Below are positions 36,093-44,245 of a stretch of DNA of 64,000 bases, piece after piece. The translations under genes were made by a program, and so were the position numbers. Position 1 is the stretch's first letter; each line of letters begins with the position of its first letter. The notes under the pieces were generated by a model that did not search any database, was not told where the DNA came from, and was given only the letters and a program-made list of their open reading frames with translations. The stretch covers positions 4,969,001-5,033,000 of the forward strand of contig NZ_CP023777.1 in assembly GCF_002557795.1 (NCBI RefSeq), given 5' to 3'. This DNA comes from Chitinophaga caeni (GTDB lineage: Bacteria > Bacteroidota > Bacteroidia > Chitinophagales > Chitinophagaceae).

Positions 36093-36689
36093 TTATGCTG
36101 CATGATAATACAAAGGCCCATCATGCGGATCATCCTTGCCGAAACAAAATTCATGTACCGCTTCATAAGCATCGGAACTACCCAACGGCTTTCTTAACAA
36201 AAGAAAACTGTGGCAATAAAACGAGCGTACGAATAAACGGTTGTTCAACTGTTTCTGCACCCTATCAAAAGCATCGCTTGATAATCCACGGGCTAATGTA
36301 ATATGCGGTTGATAACCTTGCTCTTCCAATTCGAAAGCAGACAAAATACTTTTATGTAAAGCTGCCACGGGACGGGGATTCGCTACGTTCACGTAAATAT
36401 TATGCTTATCGCTTCCGGCATTTACATGGTCTATCCGCGAAGTATATACCGTGAAAGCTCCCTGTTCCCCCGAAAGACGGGTGAGTACATCGATAAAATC
36501 GCTTTCGTACTTACTAGGAAAAGAAGACCTGAATAACGGGATATAAACCGGTGAAAATGCCTTCCCTGGAGCACCCAACTCCTGCGCGATGATCGCTTTA
36601 TAATGTGTTACATCATGTTCCACTTGCGCATCCGGGTGTATGACTACCAAGTAATCATATTCTATAGTTTGCAAATCTTGTGTTTCCAT
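36093..36689 (-). CDS. 2H-phosphoesterase (LigT/2'-5' RNA ligase-like) protein with degenerate first motif
   Basis: A 198-aa cytosolic protein. TIEYDYLVVIHPDAQVEHDVTHYKAII matches the N-terminal strand-helix of the 2H fold, and the second catalytic motif is intact as PHITLARG. The position of the first H-x-T motif reads VYIPLFRS, where Tyr-Ile-Pro replaces His-x-Thr. The protein may therefore be inactive or have an altered reaction. Start set at the ATG at 36689 (METQDL); an ATG two codons upstream is possible, and the longer frame to 36788 runs through a hairpin and is unlikely. Upstream of it lies the tpiA terminator. The product of such proteins is usually cyclic-phosphate processing of RNA ends or cofactors. 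Confidence 0.72.
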   Translation of the reverse strand: METQDLQTIEYDYLVVIHPDAQVEHDVTHYKAIIAQELGAPGKAFSPVYIPLFRSSFPSKYESDFIDVLTRLSGEQGAFTVYTSRIDHVNAGSDKHNIYVNVANPRPVAALHKSILSAFELEEQGYQPHITLARGLSSDAFDRVQKQLNNRLFVRSFYCHSFLLLRKPLGSSDAYEAVHEFCFGKDDPHDGPLYYHAA

Positions 36690-36776
36690 GTGCATCCATT
36701 TATTGATTGGTGACAGTACAAATATACTAACAATTTTGGCAAATGCTAATTTTTTTAGCATTTTTCTGAAAAAAAA

Positions 36777-36797
36777 TGCTCCCGGCAAGGGAGCATC
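36777..36797 (-). terminator. Terminator of tpiA
   Basis: ATGCTCCC, loop GGCAA or its complement, GGGAGCAT. On the minus strand it is followed by seven to eight T. It lies 26 bp beyond the tpiA stop codon. Confidence 0.9.
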
Positions 36798-36823
36798 TTC
36801 TTTATAAATTGTAAATGAATTTA

Positions 36824-37582
36824 TTAGAAGCTTTGAGCGATCGCAGCAAAGTCTTTCGCTACTAAAGATGCCCCACCGATCAAACCGCCATCCACGTCTT
36901 CGCAGGCAAATAACTCGGGTGCATTGCCCGGCTTTGCGCTCCCGCCGTATAAAATAGTTAAACGGAGCGCAGTTTCGCGATCGTATTTTTTAGCTACTTG
37001 CGCACGTATAAACGCGTGCATATCCTGCGCCTGCTGTGCGGATGCAGTCAACCCGGTACCGATCGCCCAAATGGGCTCATAAGCGATAACAATATCTTTT
37101 AAAGCCTCGGCAGGCAGGTGGAATAAACTCTCTTCCAGTTGCTTGGCAACGTACTCGTTTTGTGTTTCGGCTTGCCTTACAGCTAATGGCTCACCGCAGC
37201 AGAAAATAGCTTTCATCCCGTTTGCCAATACCAAGTCTACTTTTTTAGCAAGAATTTCATTGCTTTCGTTGAAGTACTCACGGCGCTCGGAATGCCCCAA
37301 AATCACGTAGTCCACGCCGATGGATTTCAACATTTCAGCAGATACTTCACCCGTATAAGCGCCGGATTTCTCGGAGGCGCAATTTTGAGCGGCTACGAAG
37401 AAACCTGGGTTATGTTGCAAGATGGATTTTGCTTTTTGTAAATATGGGAATGGTGGCGCCACAACAACTGCTACATCATCTTCTAACTTCAACCCGGCAT
37501 TCACGATATCATTTAACAACTGCTCCCCTTGCGACAAGGTGAGGTTCATTTTCCAGTTACCTGCTACGATTTTTTTTCTCAT
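36824..37582 (-). CDS. tpiA: Triosephosphate isomerase
   Basis: Interconverts dihydroxyacetone phosphate and glyceraldehyde 3-phosphate in glycolysis and gluconeogenesis. 252 aa, full family length. The catalytic lysine is in GNWKMN (residues 8-13), the histidine in LGHSERR, the glutamate in AYEPIWAIGTG, and the phosphate-binding GGSAKPGNA and GGLIGGASL segments are complete. It begins 27 bp after the GlmU-like gene and probably shares its transcript. Certain call. Confidence 0.98.
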   Translation of the reverse strand: MRKKIVAGNWKMNLTLSQGEQLLNDIVNAGLKLEDDVAVVVAPPFPYLQKAKSILQHNPGFFVAAQNCASEKSGAYTGEVSAEMLKSIGVDYVILGHSERREYFNESNEILAKKVDLVLANGMKAIFCCGEPLAVRQAETQNEYVAKQLEESLFHLPAEALKDIVIAYEPIWAIGTGLTASAQQAQDMHAFIRAQVAKKYDRETALRLTILYGGSAKPGNAPELFACEDVDGGLIGGASLVAKDFAAIAQSF

Positions 37583-37609
37583 TTTTATGATTCGATTTAC
37601 AGTTTTGTA

Positions 37610-38794
37610 TTATGCGAGACCACTATTTTGCTGCTCAAAAATATAAGTTAAGATTTGTTTTTCCGATTCCGAGGGCGATTTCTTTTTAAATAACATCCAG
37701 GAAGTAACATCGCGCAGCGCTTCTGCCAAGCGGTAACGCTCGCTCAAACCGATCCCGCCCCAGGTGAAAGACGGTACGAACTTCGGTGGGAATGTTCCCC
37801 CGAAAATATTGCAAGAAACCCCGATAACCGTACCGGTGTTGAACATCGTCTGGATAGCGCAACGGGAATAATCCCCCATCAATACCCCGCATTTCAATCC
37901 TGCCGGCCAGGCCTCATTCTTTGCTTCCATCCAAATCTTCACTTCACTACCGTTATTCTTGATGTTAGAACAACTCGTCCCGGCGCCGAGGTTACACCAT
38001 TCACCGATCACCGCGTCCCCGATATACCCATCATGCGATTTATTGCTATAATCGAAAAATATGCTGTTTTTGATCTCCCCACCCACTATGCCTTGCTTTC
38101 CAACGGTCACCGCTCCATAAATCTTTGTTCCCATCTTCATGACGGCGCCATCGAGCAGAGCCAAGCCGCCGCGGATCATACAACCTTCCATGATCAAGGC
38201 GTCTTTGCCTATGTAAATCGGCCCCGTGGAAGCATTTAAAATTGAATGGGTTACCACGGCGCCTTCCTCTAGAAAAATATTCCCCGCTCCCACCACTTGG
38301 TTACCCGGATCAATAGGCGCCGACTCCCTGCCCGCGGTAAGCAATTCGAAATCATCCTGTAATGCCACCGCGTTATGTAGATGCAACTCCCAGGGATGAT
38401 CAATCCTCGTGAACACCCCTTCAAAGCTAAGCCTATCCGCTTGTGCCACGGGATTAAAGAAATCCTTTCCATCCACGTATTTTGCGACCAGGTGATTTTC
38501 CTTGAACAGCTCCTGCCCCGGTTTCAACTCCCGGATAGCCTCAACTAAGGCTGCATTGGGTAATATATGCCCGTTTATAAGCAAATTTTTCCCTTCCGGC
38601 GATAATTGAAGCGGGTATTTAGGCTGTAGATATTCAGCCGTATAATGGGAGCAAGAAACCCCGAGCCAACGTTCCCATTTTTCCTGGATCGTCAAAATGC
38701 CGATCCTGCAAGCAGCCATAGGCCTGGTATGCGTAAATGGATACATTAAATCTCGGCCGGGGGTATCAAATAAGATGTAATGAGGGTTATGCAT
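37610..38794 (-). CDS. GlmU-like left-handed beta-helix protein
   Basis: A 394-aa protein of the kind annotated in Chitinophagaceae as GlmU family or putative sugar nucleotidyltransferase. The N-terminal ~160 residues (YILFDTPGRDLMYPFTHTRPMAACRIGILTI) resemble a reduced nucleotidyltransferase domain, with the FTHTRP segment in place of the GxGTRM loop. The C-terminal half shows hexapeptide repeats (IYIGKDALIMEGCMIRGGLALLDGAVMKMGTKI ... GEWCNLGAGTSCSNIKNNGS) of the acyltransferase beta-helix. Since the canonical signature loop is altered, activity is uncertain. It is upstream of tpiA by 27 bp. Confidence 0.85.
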   Translation of the reverse strand: MHNPHYILFDTPGRDLMYPFTHTRPMAACRIGILTIQEKWERWLGVSCSHYTAEYLQPKYPLQLSPEGKNLLINGHILPNAALVEAIRELKPGQELFKENHLVAKYVDGKDFFNPVAQADRLSFEGVFTRIDHPWELHLHNAVALQDDFELLTAGRESAPIDPGNQVVGAGNIFLEEGAVVTHSILNASTGPIYIGKDALIMEGCMIRGGLALLDGAVMKMGTKIYGAVTVGKQGIVGGEIKNSIFFDYSNKSHDGYIGDAVIGEWCNLGAGTSCSNIKNNGSEVKIWMEAKNEAWPAGLKCGVLMGDYSRCAIQTMFNTGTVIGVSCNIFGGTFPPKFVPSFTWGGIGLSERYRLAEALRDVTSWMLFKKKSPSESEKQILTYIFEQQNSGLA

Positions 38795-38807
38795 GAGGGC
38801 CTAAAAA

Positions 38808-38840
38808 TAAAAAATCCCACCGAAAAATTATCGATGGGAT
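38808..38840 (-). terminator. Terminator of rpmE2
   Basis: ATCCCAcCGA at 38814 pairs with TCGaTGGGAT ending at 38840. Read on the minus strand it is followed by T6-A-T5, 26 bp beyond the L31 stop. Confidence 0.85.
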
Positions 38841-38866
38841 GTAGTAAAATATTTTCTACTAAAACA

Positions 38867-39115
38867 TTACTTTCTACCGTAACGTTTATTGAATTTGTCG
38901 ATACGACCTGCGGTATCTACTAATACGTTTTTACCGGTATAGAATGGGTGAGAAGTATTAGAGATCTCCAATTTGATTACTGGGTACTCATTACCGTCTT
39001 CCCAAGTGATTGTTTCTTTGGTAGGAGCGGTAGAACGGCTCAAAAAGCTTTCACCGTTTGACATATCTTTAAATACAACGAACCTATAATTTTCCGGATG
39101 AATTCCCTGTTTCAT
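38867..39115 (-). CDS. rpmE2: Type-B 50S ribosomal protein L31
   Basis: An 82-aa ribosomal protein. It starts [28 protein letters not shown] and ends [25 protein letters not shown], the type-B sequence. The zinc-binding CXXC of the type-A L31 is absent, so this is the zinc-independent form, the only L31 many Bacteroidota carry. It is a single gene with its own terminator; the 140-bp gap before yajQ contains AT-rich sequence only. Confidence 0.97.
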   Translation of the reverse strand: MKQGIHPENYRFVVFKDMSNGESFLSRSTAPTKETITWEDGNEYPVIKLEISNTSHPFYTGKNVLVDTAGRIDKFNKRYGRK

Positions 39116-39255
39116 ATCTAAAATTTGTAAATACAGAGCGCAAAGGTAACGGATTTTTTAATAAAGATCAAACATTTGGAAGCAGGATTTATGAAAAAAT
39201 CCAAATTTATCTTTATTAATATTAAAAACCACCTTAATACGCATTTGAATAAAAA

Positions 39256-39747
39256 TTAATTCTTCATATTAACGTACTGCAAAGGTAATCCAAAATTTCC
39301 TTCCTTACATAATTGAATTACAGATTGTAAATCATCGATTTTCTTGGCAGTTACACGGATGATGTCATCCATGATAGCCGGCTGTACTTTCAGGCCGGAA
39401 TCCTTGATGGTTTTAACGATCTTCTTAGCATCGTCTTGCTTAATCCCGTTGCGGATCGTCACTTGCTGTTTCAGCACCTTCCCACTTTGGAAAGGCTCCT
39501 TGCTAAAATCATAAATGCTTCCATCCAACCCCTGGCGCATCGAGCGGCTAATCAATACATCCTTCACCTGTTCCAGCTTCATGTCGCTTTCTACCTCTAT
39601 AGTGAGTACTAAATCCTTCTTATTCAACTCGATAGTTACTTGTGAATCCTTGAAATCGTAACGGTTGGTGATTTCCTTCTTTACTGTATTCACAGCATTA
39701 TCCAGTGTTTGCGTATCTACTTTGCTTACAATGTCAAAGGAGGGCAT
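39256..39747 (-). CDS. YajQ-family nucleotide-binding protein
   Basis: A 163-aa cytosolic protein of two swapped ferredoxin-like domains. It opens MPSFDIVSKVDTQTLDNAVNTVKKEITNRYDFKDS and carries the LVLTIEVESDMKLEQVKDVL and VTIRNGIKQDDAKKIVKTIKDSGLKVQPAIMDDIIRVTAKKIDDLQ segments of the family. In Xanthomonas and others YajQ binds cyclic di-GMP and modulates a transcription factor; binding in this organism is inferred from homology only. It is not in an operon. Length and start are standard. Confidence 0.95.
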   Translation of the reverse strand: MPSFDIVSKVDTQTLDNAVNTVKKEITNRYDFKDSQVTIELNKKDLVLTIEVESDMKLEQVKDVLISRSMRQGLDGSIYDFSKEPFQSGKVLKQQVTIRNGIKQDDAKKIVKTIKDSGLKVQPAIMDDIIRVTAKKIDDLQSVIQLCKEGNFGLPLQYVNMKN

Positions 39748-39853
39748 AACCTAAATTTTTTATTTGAAAATAATATGCTTTACAGCTGATTATCTGCAAA
39801 TATATAAAGAAATTATTGGCCAAAATAGCCATTTCGATCCGAAAAAGTACCTA

Positions 39854-40663
39854 TTAGTCCTGTCGCCTTACTGCCCCTGCTCCCAGTATAGACTGCTTTA
39901 CTTTAGGGCTGCCCTTGTAAAATACGGAACCACGCCCGGATATATTGGCAGATAATTCCTGCTCTGCCGTCACATAAGCCTTCGTATTGCCTGCCACGTT
40001 GATGAACACATCGTCCGATCTTAAACCTGAGGACCGGATATCTGCCCTGCCGCTTATATTATAAGACGATTGCTTTGCAACCCCCGTAGCAGAAAACTCG
40101 GAAGCTCCACTAACGTTCAAATCCATCCGGGATACGTCCATATCCATGTTAACCTTGAAGCCACCGCTTAGATCCAGGCTAATTTTACCGGATTTTACTT
40201 GGTTCTTAGTAAAGATCATTCCTGAGCCCGCGCCCCGGATATACGCCAAGTTCTTGTATTGAACGTATAATTTTATGATACCTCTTTTACCGGAAGGCTT
40301 CAATTCGTAGCCTTTCTTGAACCGGATCACCAGGGCTTTCCCTTCGTTGAAGCTTTCTATGTAGGGCAACAGGTTTGCATCGGCTTCAATCTTCAATCCT
40401 TCCCGGCCTGCATGCTCCAATTGTACCTCGTATTTACCGCTGCTGGAAAGCTCCGAAAAAGCGCTCACCTGCCTGGTCTCCGTTTTAATTTGCCCGTTTC
40501 CGCGGATCACTTCATCCTTTATCACGATACCTTCACCGGGAACAACGGGTTTACCGGAACCTCCTGCTTTAACATTACAATGTAGAAAGCTGGATGCCAA
40601 AAACATGATTGCAATAAGCAATAGATTAACAGTCCCTGCCAGGGATACATATCTTTTATTCAT
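39854..40663 (-). CDS. Secreted head-GIN (DUF2807) domain protein
   Basis: A 269-aa exported protein, with the N-terminal hydrophobic segment LAGTVNLLLIAIMFLASSFLHC, possibly a lipoprotein at Cys29. The rest is a regular beta-solenoid of the head-GIN type, with successive strands such as VSAFSELSSSGKYEVQLEHAG, ADANLLPYIESF, ALVIRFKKGYELKP, KLYVQYKNLAYIRGAGSGMI and MDLNVSGASEFSATG. The family is abundant in Bacteroidota envelopes; its function is not known. It is last in a sigma factor-led gene set with a 93-bp gap after the DUF4097-like gene. Confidence 0.88.
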   Translation of the reverse strand: MNKRYVSLAGTVNLLLIAIMFLASSFLHCNVKAGGSGKPVVPGEGIVIKDEVIRGNGQIKTETRQVSAFSELSSSGKYEVQLEHAGREGLKIEADANLLPYIESFNEGKALVIRFKKGYELKPSGKRGIIKLYVQYKNLAYIRGAGSGMIFTKNQVKSGKISLDLSGGFKVNMDMDVSRMDLNVSGASEFSATGVAKQSSYNISGRADIRSSGLRSDDVFINVAGNTKAYVTAEQELSANISGRGSVFYKGSPKVKQSILGAGAVRRQD

Positions 40664-40756
40664 AAAATATCTTTTAGGGGAATAAAAATGATGGGCAGGC
40701 TTTGGTAGAGATAGTAAACGAATATCTTACCGCCGCCTGCCATGCAAATGATTGCA

Positions 40757-41836
40757 TCAATCTATCTTGGATATCTTTAAATCGCTGTATGTGCCGCTCA
40801 TGCGGATCATCGGCAGGTCCGTACTAGAAGAAGTATAGCCCGTAAACTCATGATGGCTGGACTTCTTAATGTTATTAACCTTCTGGAATTCGAAGCCGCC
40901 GCTGCGAACATCGCCGTAAGTCAACCGGGCCTTGATCCCGAATTGCAGCTTGGAAGGTATCTTGATACTCAAATCGGAATAGGTCATATCCGACTCGATA
41001 CCCTTGAACTGCATTCCCAGGCGACCAATCTTAATATCGCCATAAGTTGTATTAAACTTACCGGAAGTCCTCAGTTCACGCACGTTGTAATCTGTATAAT
41101 TGGAGCTGATGCTCAACGAACCGATCGACCCGAGGTTCATGTCGCCGTAATTGCAGTCGACCGACAATTCCTCCGCTTTCTCCACCGAGAAGTCGCCATT
41201 ATTGGCGCTGATCTTAAGCCGTTTCACGTTATCGAACTTCATATCCGAATAATTACAATGCACTTCTACATTGTCCGCATTAGTAATAGAGCTTTTGTCT
41301 ACATAATTCATATGAAGCGTCAAAAGTCCCTTGGAAGTACCCACGTGGTAATAGCCGTAATTCAGGCTGATCAAGGTCGGGAAAGGCAGTTCATTCGCCA
41401 ATACATCCCCGAAATTATTCCCGATCGACAATTTTGATAAGTTCCTGGGCAAATAAACCTCGTAATCGATGTTTACTTGTTTCTTGATATTTCCGCGCAG
41501 GTTACCTTGCCACCATTTTTTGCCCTTGGCATTATAAACCGTGGCCACCTTGAGGCTGTTGCCGTTTTGCCCGGCCTCGATATCGATCGATTCGGCCATC
41601 TCCCGGGCTTGTTTATCGGAACTTCCGAAGCCCGTGATCACGATGTTGGCTTTCATTTCATTTTTATCCCACAGCTTGATATCAACCTTGCCGTACCTGT
41701 TTTCGAGTTGTACCATCCCACCGGGTGAAAGCTGAAATTCTTTCACCACGGTGCGTTTGTAGTACACATCTCTTTTTTCGGCAAAAGCGAATAGCGGAAG
41801 GAGAAGTAATATGAATATTTTAAATTTCTGAAGCAT
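40757..41836 (-). CDS. Secreted DUF4097-like beta-solenoid protein
   Basis: A 359-aa protein with a signal peptide (MLQKFKIFILLLLPLFAFA). A long repetitive beta-solenoid follows, in which the motif N-Y-x-D or T-Y-G-D recurs about every 20 residues (NYGYYHVG, NYVDKSSI, NYSDMKFD, NYGDMNLG, NYTDYNVR, TYGDIKIG, TYSDLSIK, TYGDVRSG, TYSDLKIS). This is the DUF4097/adhesin-like pattern. The ATG at 41836 is chosen because it opens the signal; a further upstream start is possible. It overlaps the preceding membrane gene by 17 bp, so the two are coupled. Probably an envelope product of the sigma factor's regulon. Confidence 0.85.
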   Translation of the reverse strand: MLQKFKIFILLLLPLFAFAEKRDVYYKRTVVKEFQLSPGGMVQLENRYGKVDIKLWDKNEMKANIVITGFGSSDKQAREMAESIDIEAGQNGNSLKVATVYNAKGKKWWQGNLRGNIKKQVNIDYEVYLPRNLSKLSIGNNFGDVLANELPFPTLISLNYGYYHVGTSKGLLTLHMNYVDKSSITNADNVEVHCNYSDMKFDNVKRLKISANNGDFSVEKAEELSVDCNYGDMNLGSIGSLSISSNYTDYNVRELRTSGKFNTTYGDIKIGRLGMQFKGIESDMTYSDLSIKIPSKLQFGIKARLTYGDVRSGGFEFQKVNNIKKSSHHEFTGYTSSSTDLPMIRMSGTYSDLKISKID

Positions 41837-42380
41837 GAGGTAAATTTTTAGTGCTGTCAAATTTTTGCTGTTCGTCCAAAATATGGTCCAACAACTCTAA
41901 TTTTAGTTGATAATACCGGATCATCGCGGCACGGATTCTTTCGTTGCCCGGATTTTTTTCCAGTTCTTCTTTTAAATGCAAGTAAGTATCGTTTCTCAAT
42001 TCCAGCTCTTTCAACGCGGTGCTATCCAAGCCCAACTGTTCTGCTGGGAAGCTGTGAATAATATCCAACCGTTCCTGGATTTGGGAAGAGTAATAAAATT
42101 GGGCCTCCTGTAAACCCGGGATCATGCCGATCACGTTTTGGTTAGCAACAGTTTTCTTTACATCGATATAATGCAACCAAAATGCCACGTTCACCAGCAA
42201 GATTACAGATGCGGCCACCTTGAGCCAATGCTTGCCCAAGAGCGTTACCAGCTTCCCTTGCTTCCTACCGGTAGGAACTTCTAAAGCTAAGGCTTCCCAA
42301 ACTTTGGGAGAGGGCCCTTCGTTTTCGAATTCCTCCCGGTGCTGCCGGATAAAGTCCTTCAATGAATCGCCTTGCCTCAT
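41820..42380 (-). CDS. Putative anti-sigma factor, single-pass membrane protein
   Basis: A 186-aa protein. The cytosolic N-terminus (residues 1-45) includes FIRQHREEFENEGPSPKVWEAL, a short sigma-binding-like segment found in Bacteroidota anti-sigma candidates. One transmembrane helix lies at ~51-68 (VAASVILLVNVAFWLHYI), and the periplasmic part is a helical coil (LKELELRNDTYLHLKEELEKN and later AAMIRYYQLKLELLDHIL). Its start overlaps the sigma gene stop by 4 bp, the usual arrangement for a sigma/anti-sigma pair. The zinc motif (H-x3-C-x2-C) of ZAS-type anti-sigmas is absent, so the role rests on context. Confidence 0.75.
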   Translation of the reverse strand: MRQGDSLKDFIRQHREEFENEGPSPKVWEALALEVPTGRKQGKLVTLLGKHWLKVAASVILLVNVAFWLHYIDVKKTVANQNVIGMIPGLQEAQFYYSSQIQERLDIIHSFPAEQLGLDSTALKELELRNDTYLHLKEELEKNPGNERIRAAMIRYYQLKLELLDHILDEQQKFDSTKNLPHASEI

Positions 42381-42928
42381 AGCGTGATTGTTTTTTCTTT
42401 TACAAATTGCCTGATCTTTTCCTTGGCCCGCATATACTGCGTTTTGGCAGTAGATTCGGTGATACCGAGAAAATTCGCGATCTCTTTATGGGTATAGTCT
42501 TCAAAAAGATACAAGTTCACAACCGCCTTGTAACCCTGCGGCAATGCCTCGATGGCCTCTTTAACATAGTTAACGGTTGCAGCATGCCATGCTTCATCCA
42601 CCCCGTCATCTTCCGGCATTGTATCATTTTGATCGACTTCCTCGAAATACACCTTCTTCTTCCTCAGGTGGTTCAAACATTGGTTCACGACGATACGCTT
42701 AATCCAGGCAGGCGCGGTGGCCGCATCATTGAGTTTACCAATATTTTTAAACACCTGTGTAAAAGCTTCCTGCAATACATCTTCCGCATCGGCCACATTG
42801 CTGACCATCCTCAGGCAGATGTTGAACATCGCTTTCGAATAAGCTTCGTACAGCTCTTTGAAAGCAGCAACATCACCTTTACGGCAACGCAAAACGAGGT
42901 TCGCTGTATTTAGAATTGATTGATGCAA
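42377..42928 (-). CDS. ECF RNA polymerase sigma factor
   Basis: A 183-aa sigma-70 factor of the extracytoplasmic-function class. Region 2 reads AFKELYEAYSKAMFNICLRMVSNVADAEDVLQEAFTQVFKNIGKL, and region 4 reads LPQGYKAVVNLYLFEDYTHKEIANFLGITESTAKTQYMRAKEKIRQ. It directs transcription of envelope genes. The overlapping downstream gene is its probable membrane-bound partner, and two beta-solenoid surface genes follow in the same transcript, which are natural targets. No clear -33/-7 pair is seen just upstream. Confidence 0.94.
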   Translation of the reverse strand: MHQSILNTANLVLRCRKGDVAAFKELYEAYSKAMFNICLRMVSNVADAEDVLQEAFTQVFKNIGKLNDAATAPAWIKRIVVNQCLNHLRKKKVYFEEVDQNDTMPEDDGVDEAWHAATVNYVKEAIEALPQGYKAVVNLYLFEDYTHKEIANFLGITESTAKTQYMRAKEKIRQFVKEKTITL

Positions 42929-43087
42929 TGTATTGTCTAAGTTCGTTTACATAATTAATGACACCGCTTTAAGATTGAAGTTGCATGCGCGGTCACAAAA
43001 ATTGCATAATTTCTTTTAAAAAGGGAAGTGATTTTTATTAAATTACTGATAATCAACTCTTTAATACTTTAAATATACCAGTAAAAA

Positions 43088-43190
43088 TAATGGGGCGCGC
43101 CCCTTCGGGTCGGGCTATCCGCTGCAAGTCCTCGGCACTCCCTACGGTCGTGCCTGCGGGCTTTCCACTACTATCCCTCGCGCATTCCAA
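43088..43190. repeat. REP-like GC-rich intergenic element
   Basis: It starts with the perfect palindrome GGGGCGCGCCCC (43092-43103), followed by CTTCGGGTCGGGCTATCCGC and a hairpin GGCAC...GTGCC near 43134-43153, and ends at CTATCCCTCGCGCATTCC. This sequence type recurs between genes in many Bacteroidota genomes. It is markedly more GC-rich than its surroundings, does not carry a gene of its own, and no function is known. Recognition is from memory of the pattern. Confidence 0.6.
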
Positions 43191-43287
43191 TGAGAAGGTT
43201 CCGGGTATTTTGGACTTCCTTATTGAAGCCTGAAAGCTACAAGAGTTCGAAAACCGGGTCCGGTTGTTGAATGATATCCCTAATGCT

Positions 43288-43338
43288 CAAAATCCACGCT
43301 AGTTCAAAATCCTTGCTGGTACAAAATCCACGCTGGTC
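43288..43338. repeat. Three 17-bp tandem repeats
   Basis: CAAAATCCACGCTAGTT, CAAAATCCTTGCTGGTA and CAAAATCCACGCTGGTC follow one another. Their sequence resembles the start of the downstream 259-bp unit (CAAACCCCACGCTGGTTCG), so they look like fragments of the same repeat family. Confidence 0.8.
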
Positions 43339-44205
43339 CGAGCTTGAAAGCTTGAACCAGACAGAGTTTCAGGTTATTTCTAAATAAAATTCGAAAGTCA
43401 AAACAGGGAAAAACAGCGATCAAACCCCACGCTGGTTCGAGCTTCCAAGCTCGGACCAACGCACAATCCAGGACATTTACAATCATACCGGAAACAAAAT
43501 GGTACCGGCACCTTGCACCACGAACTACTGATTCTTGGATGCCTGGTGCACCCGAAAAAGATGTTCTATCAATTGAACGTTGTCCAAGACGGGAGTCCGA
43601 ACTTGGAAGCTCAAACTAACCAGAGTTCCAGGTTATTTCTAAATAAAATTTGAAAGTCAAAACATGGAAAAACAGCTATCAAACCCCACGCTGGTTCGAG
43701 CTTCCAAGCTCGGACCAACGCACACTCCAAGACATTTACAATTGTACCGGAAACAAAATGGTACCGGCTCCTTGCACCACGAACTACCGATTCTTAGATG
43801 CCTGGTACTCCCGAAAAAGATGTTCTATCAATTGAACGTTGTCCAAAACGGGAGTCCGAACTTGGAAGCTCGGACTAACCAGAGTTCCAGGTTATTTCTA
43901 AATAAAATTCGAAAGTCAAAACATGGAAAAACAGCTATCTAAACCCACGCTGGTTCGAGCTTCCAAGCTCGGACCAACGCACACTCCAAGACATTTACAA
44001 TTGTACCGGAAACAAAATGGTACCGGCTCCTTGCACCACGAACTACCGATTCTTAGATGCCTGGTACTCCCGAAAAAGATGTTCTATCAATTGAACGTTG
44101 TCCAAAACGGGAGTCCGAACTTGGAAGCTCAAACTAACCAGAGTTCCAGGTTATTTCTAAATAAAATTCGAAAGTCAAAACAAGGAAAAACAGCTATCGA
44201 ACATC
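43330..44205. repeat. 259-bp satellite, three full copies plus partials
   Basis: The marker GAAAGTCAAAACA recurs at 43393, 43652, 43911 and 44170, exactly 259 bp apart. Copies two and three are almost identical and copy one slightly diverged; a partial copy precedes (from ~43330) and a short piece follows. Each unit includes the imperfect palindrome GGTTCGAGCTTCCAAGCTCG and a second, opposite-oriented relative (GTCCGAACTTGGAAGCTC). The unit length is not a multiple of three, so it is not a coding repeat. Together with the adjacent REP-like element it fills the gap 42929-44245, which has no genes. Confidence 0.9.
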
Positions 44206-44245
44206 TACAGCCAAAAAGCTCAGCACGGTTCCCGGCGCATCAACA

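Noticed and set aside
35831..36301. 156-aa frame across the octamer array
   Set aside because: Low-complexity Leu/Phe/Ser translation of a simple repeat, ending inside the antisense of a real gene.
40850..41437. 195-aa plus-strand frame opposite the DUF4097-like gene
   Set aside because: Antisense of a repetitive coding region; no protein-like signature.
43330..44205. CRISPR array
   Set aside because: Units are 259 bp and contiguous, without short repeats separated by unique spacers; no cas gene is present.
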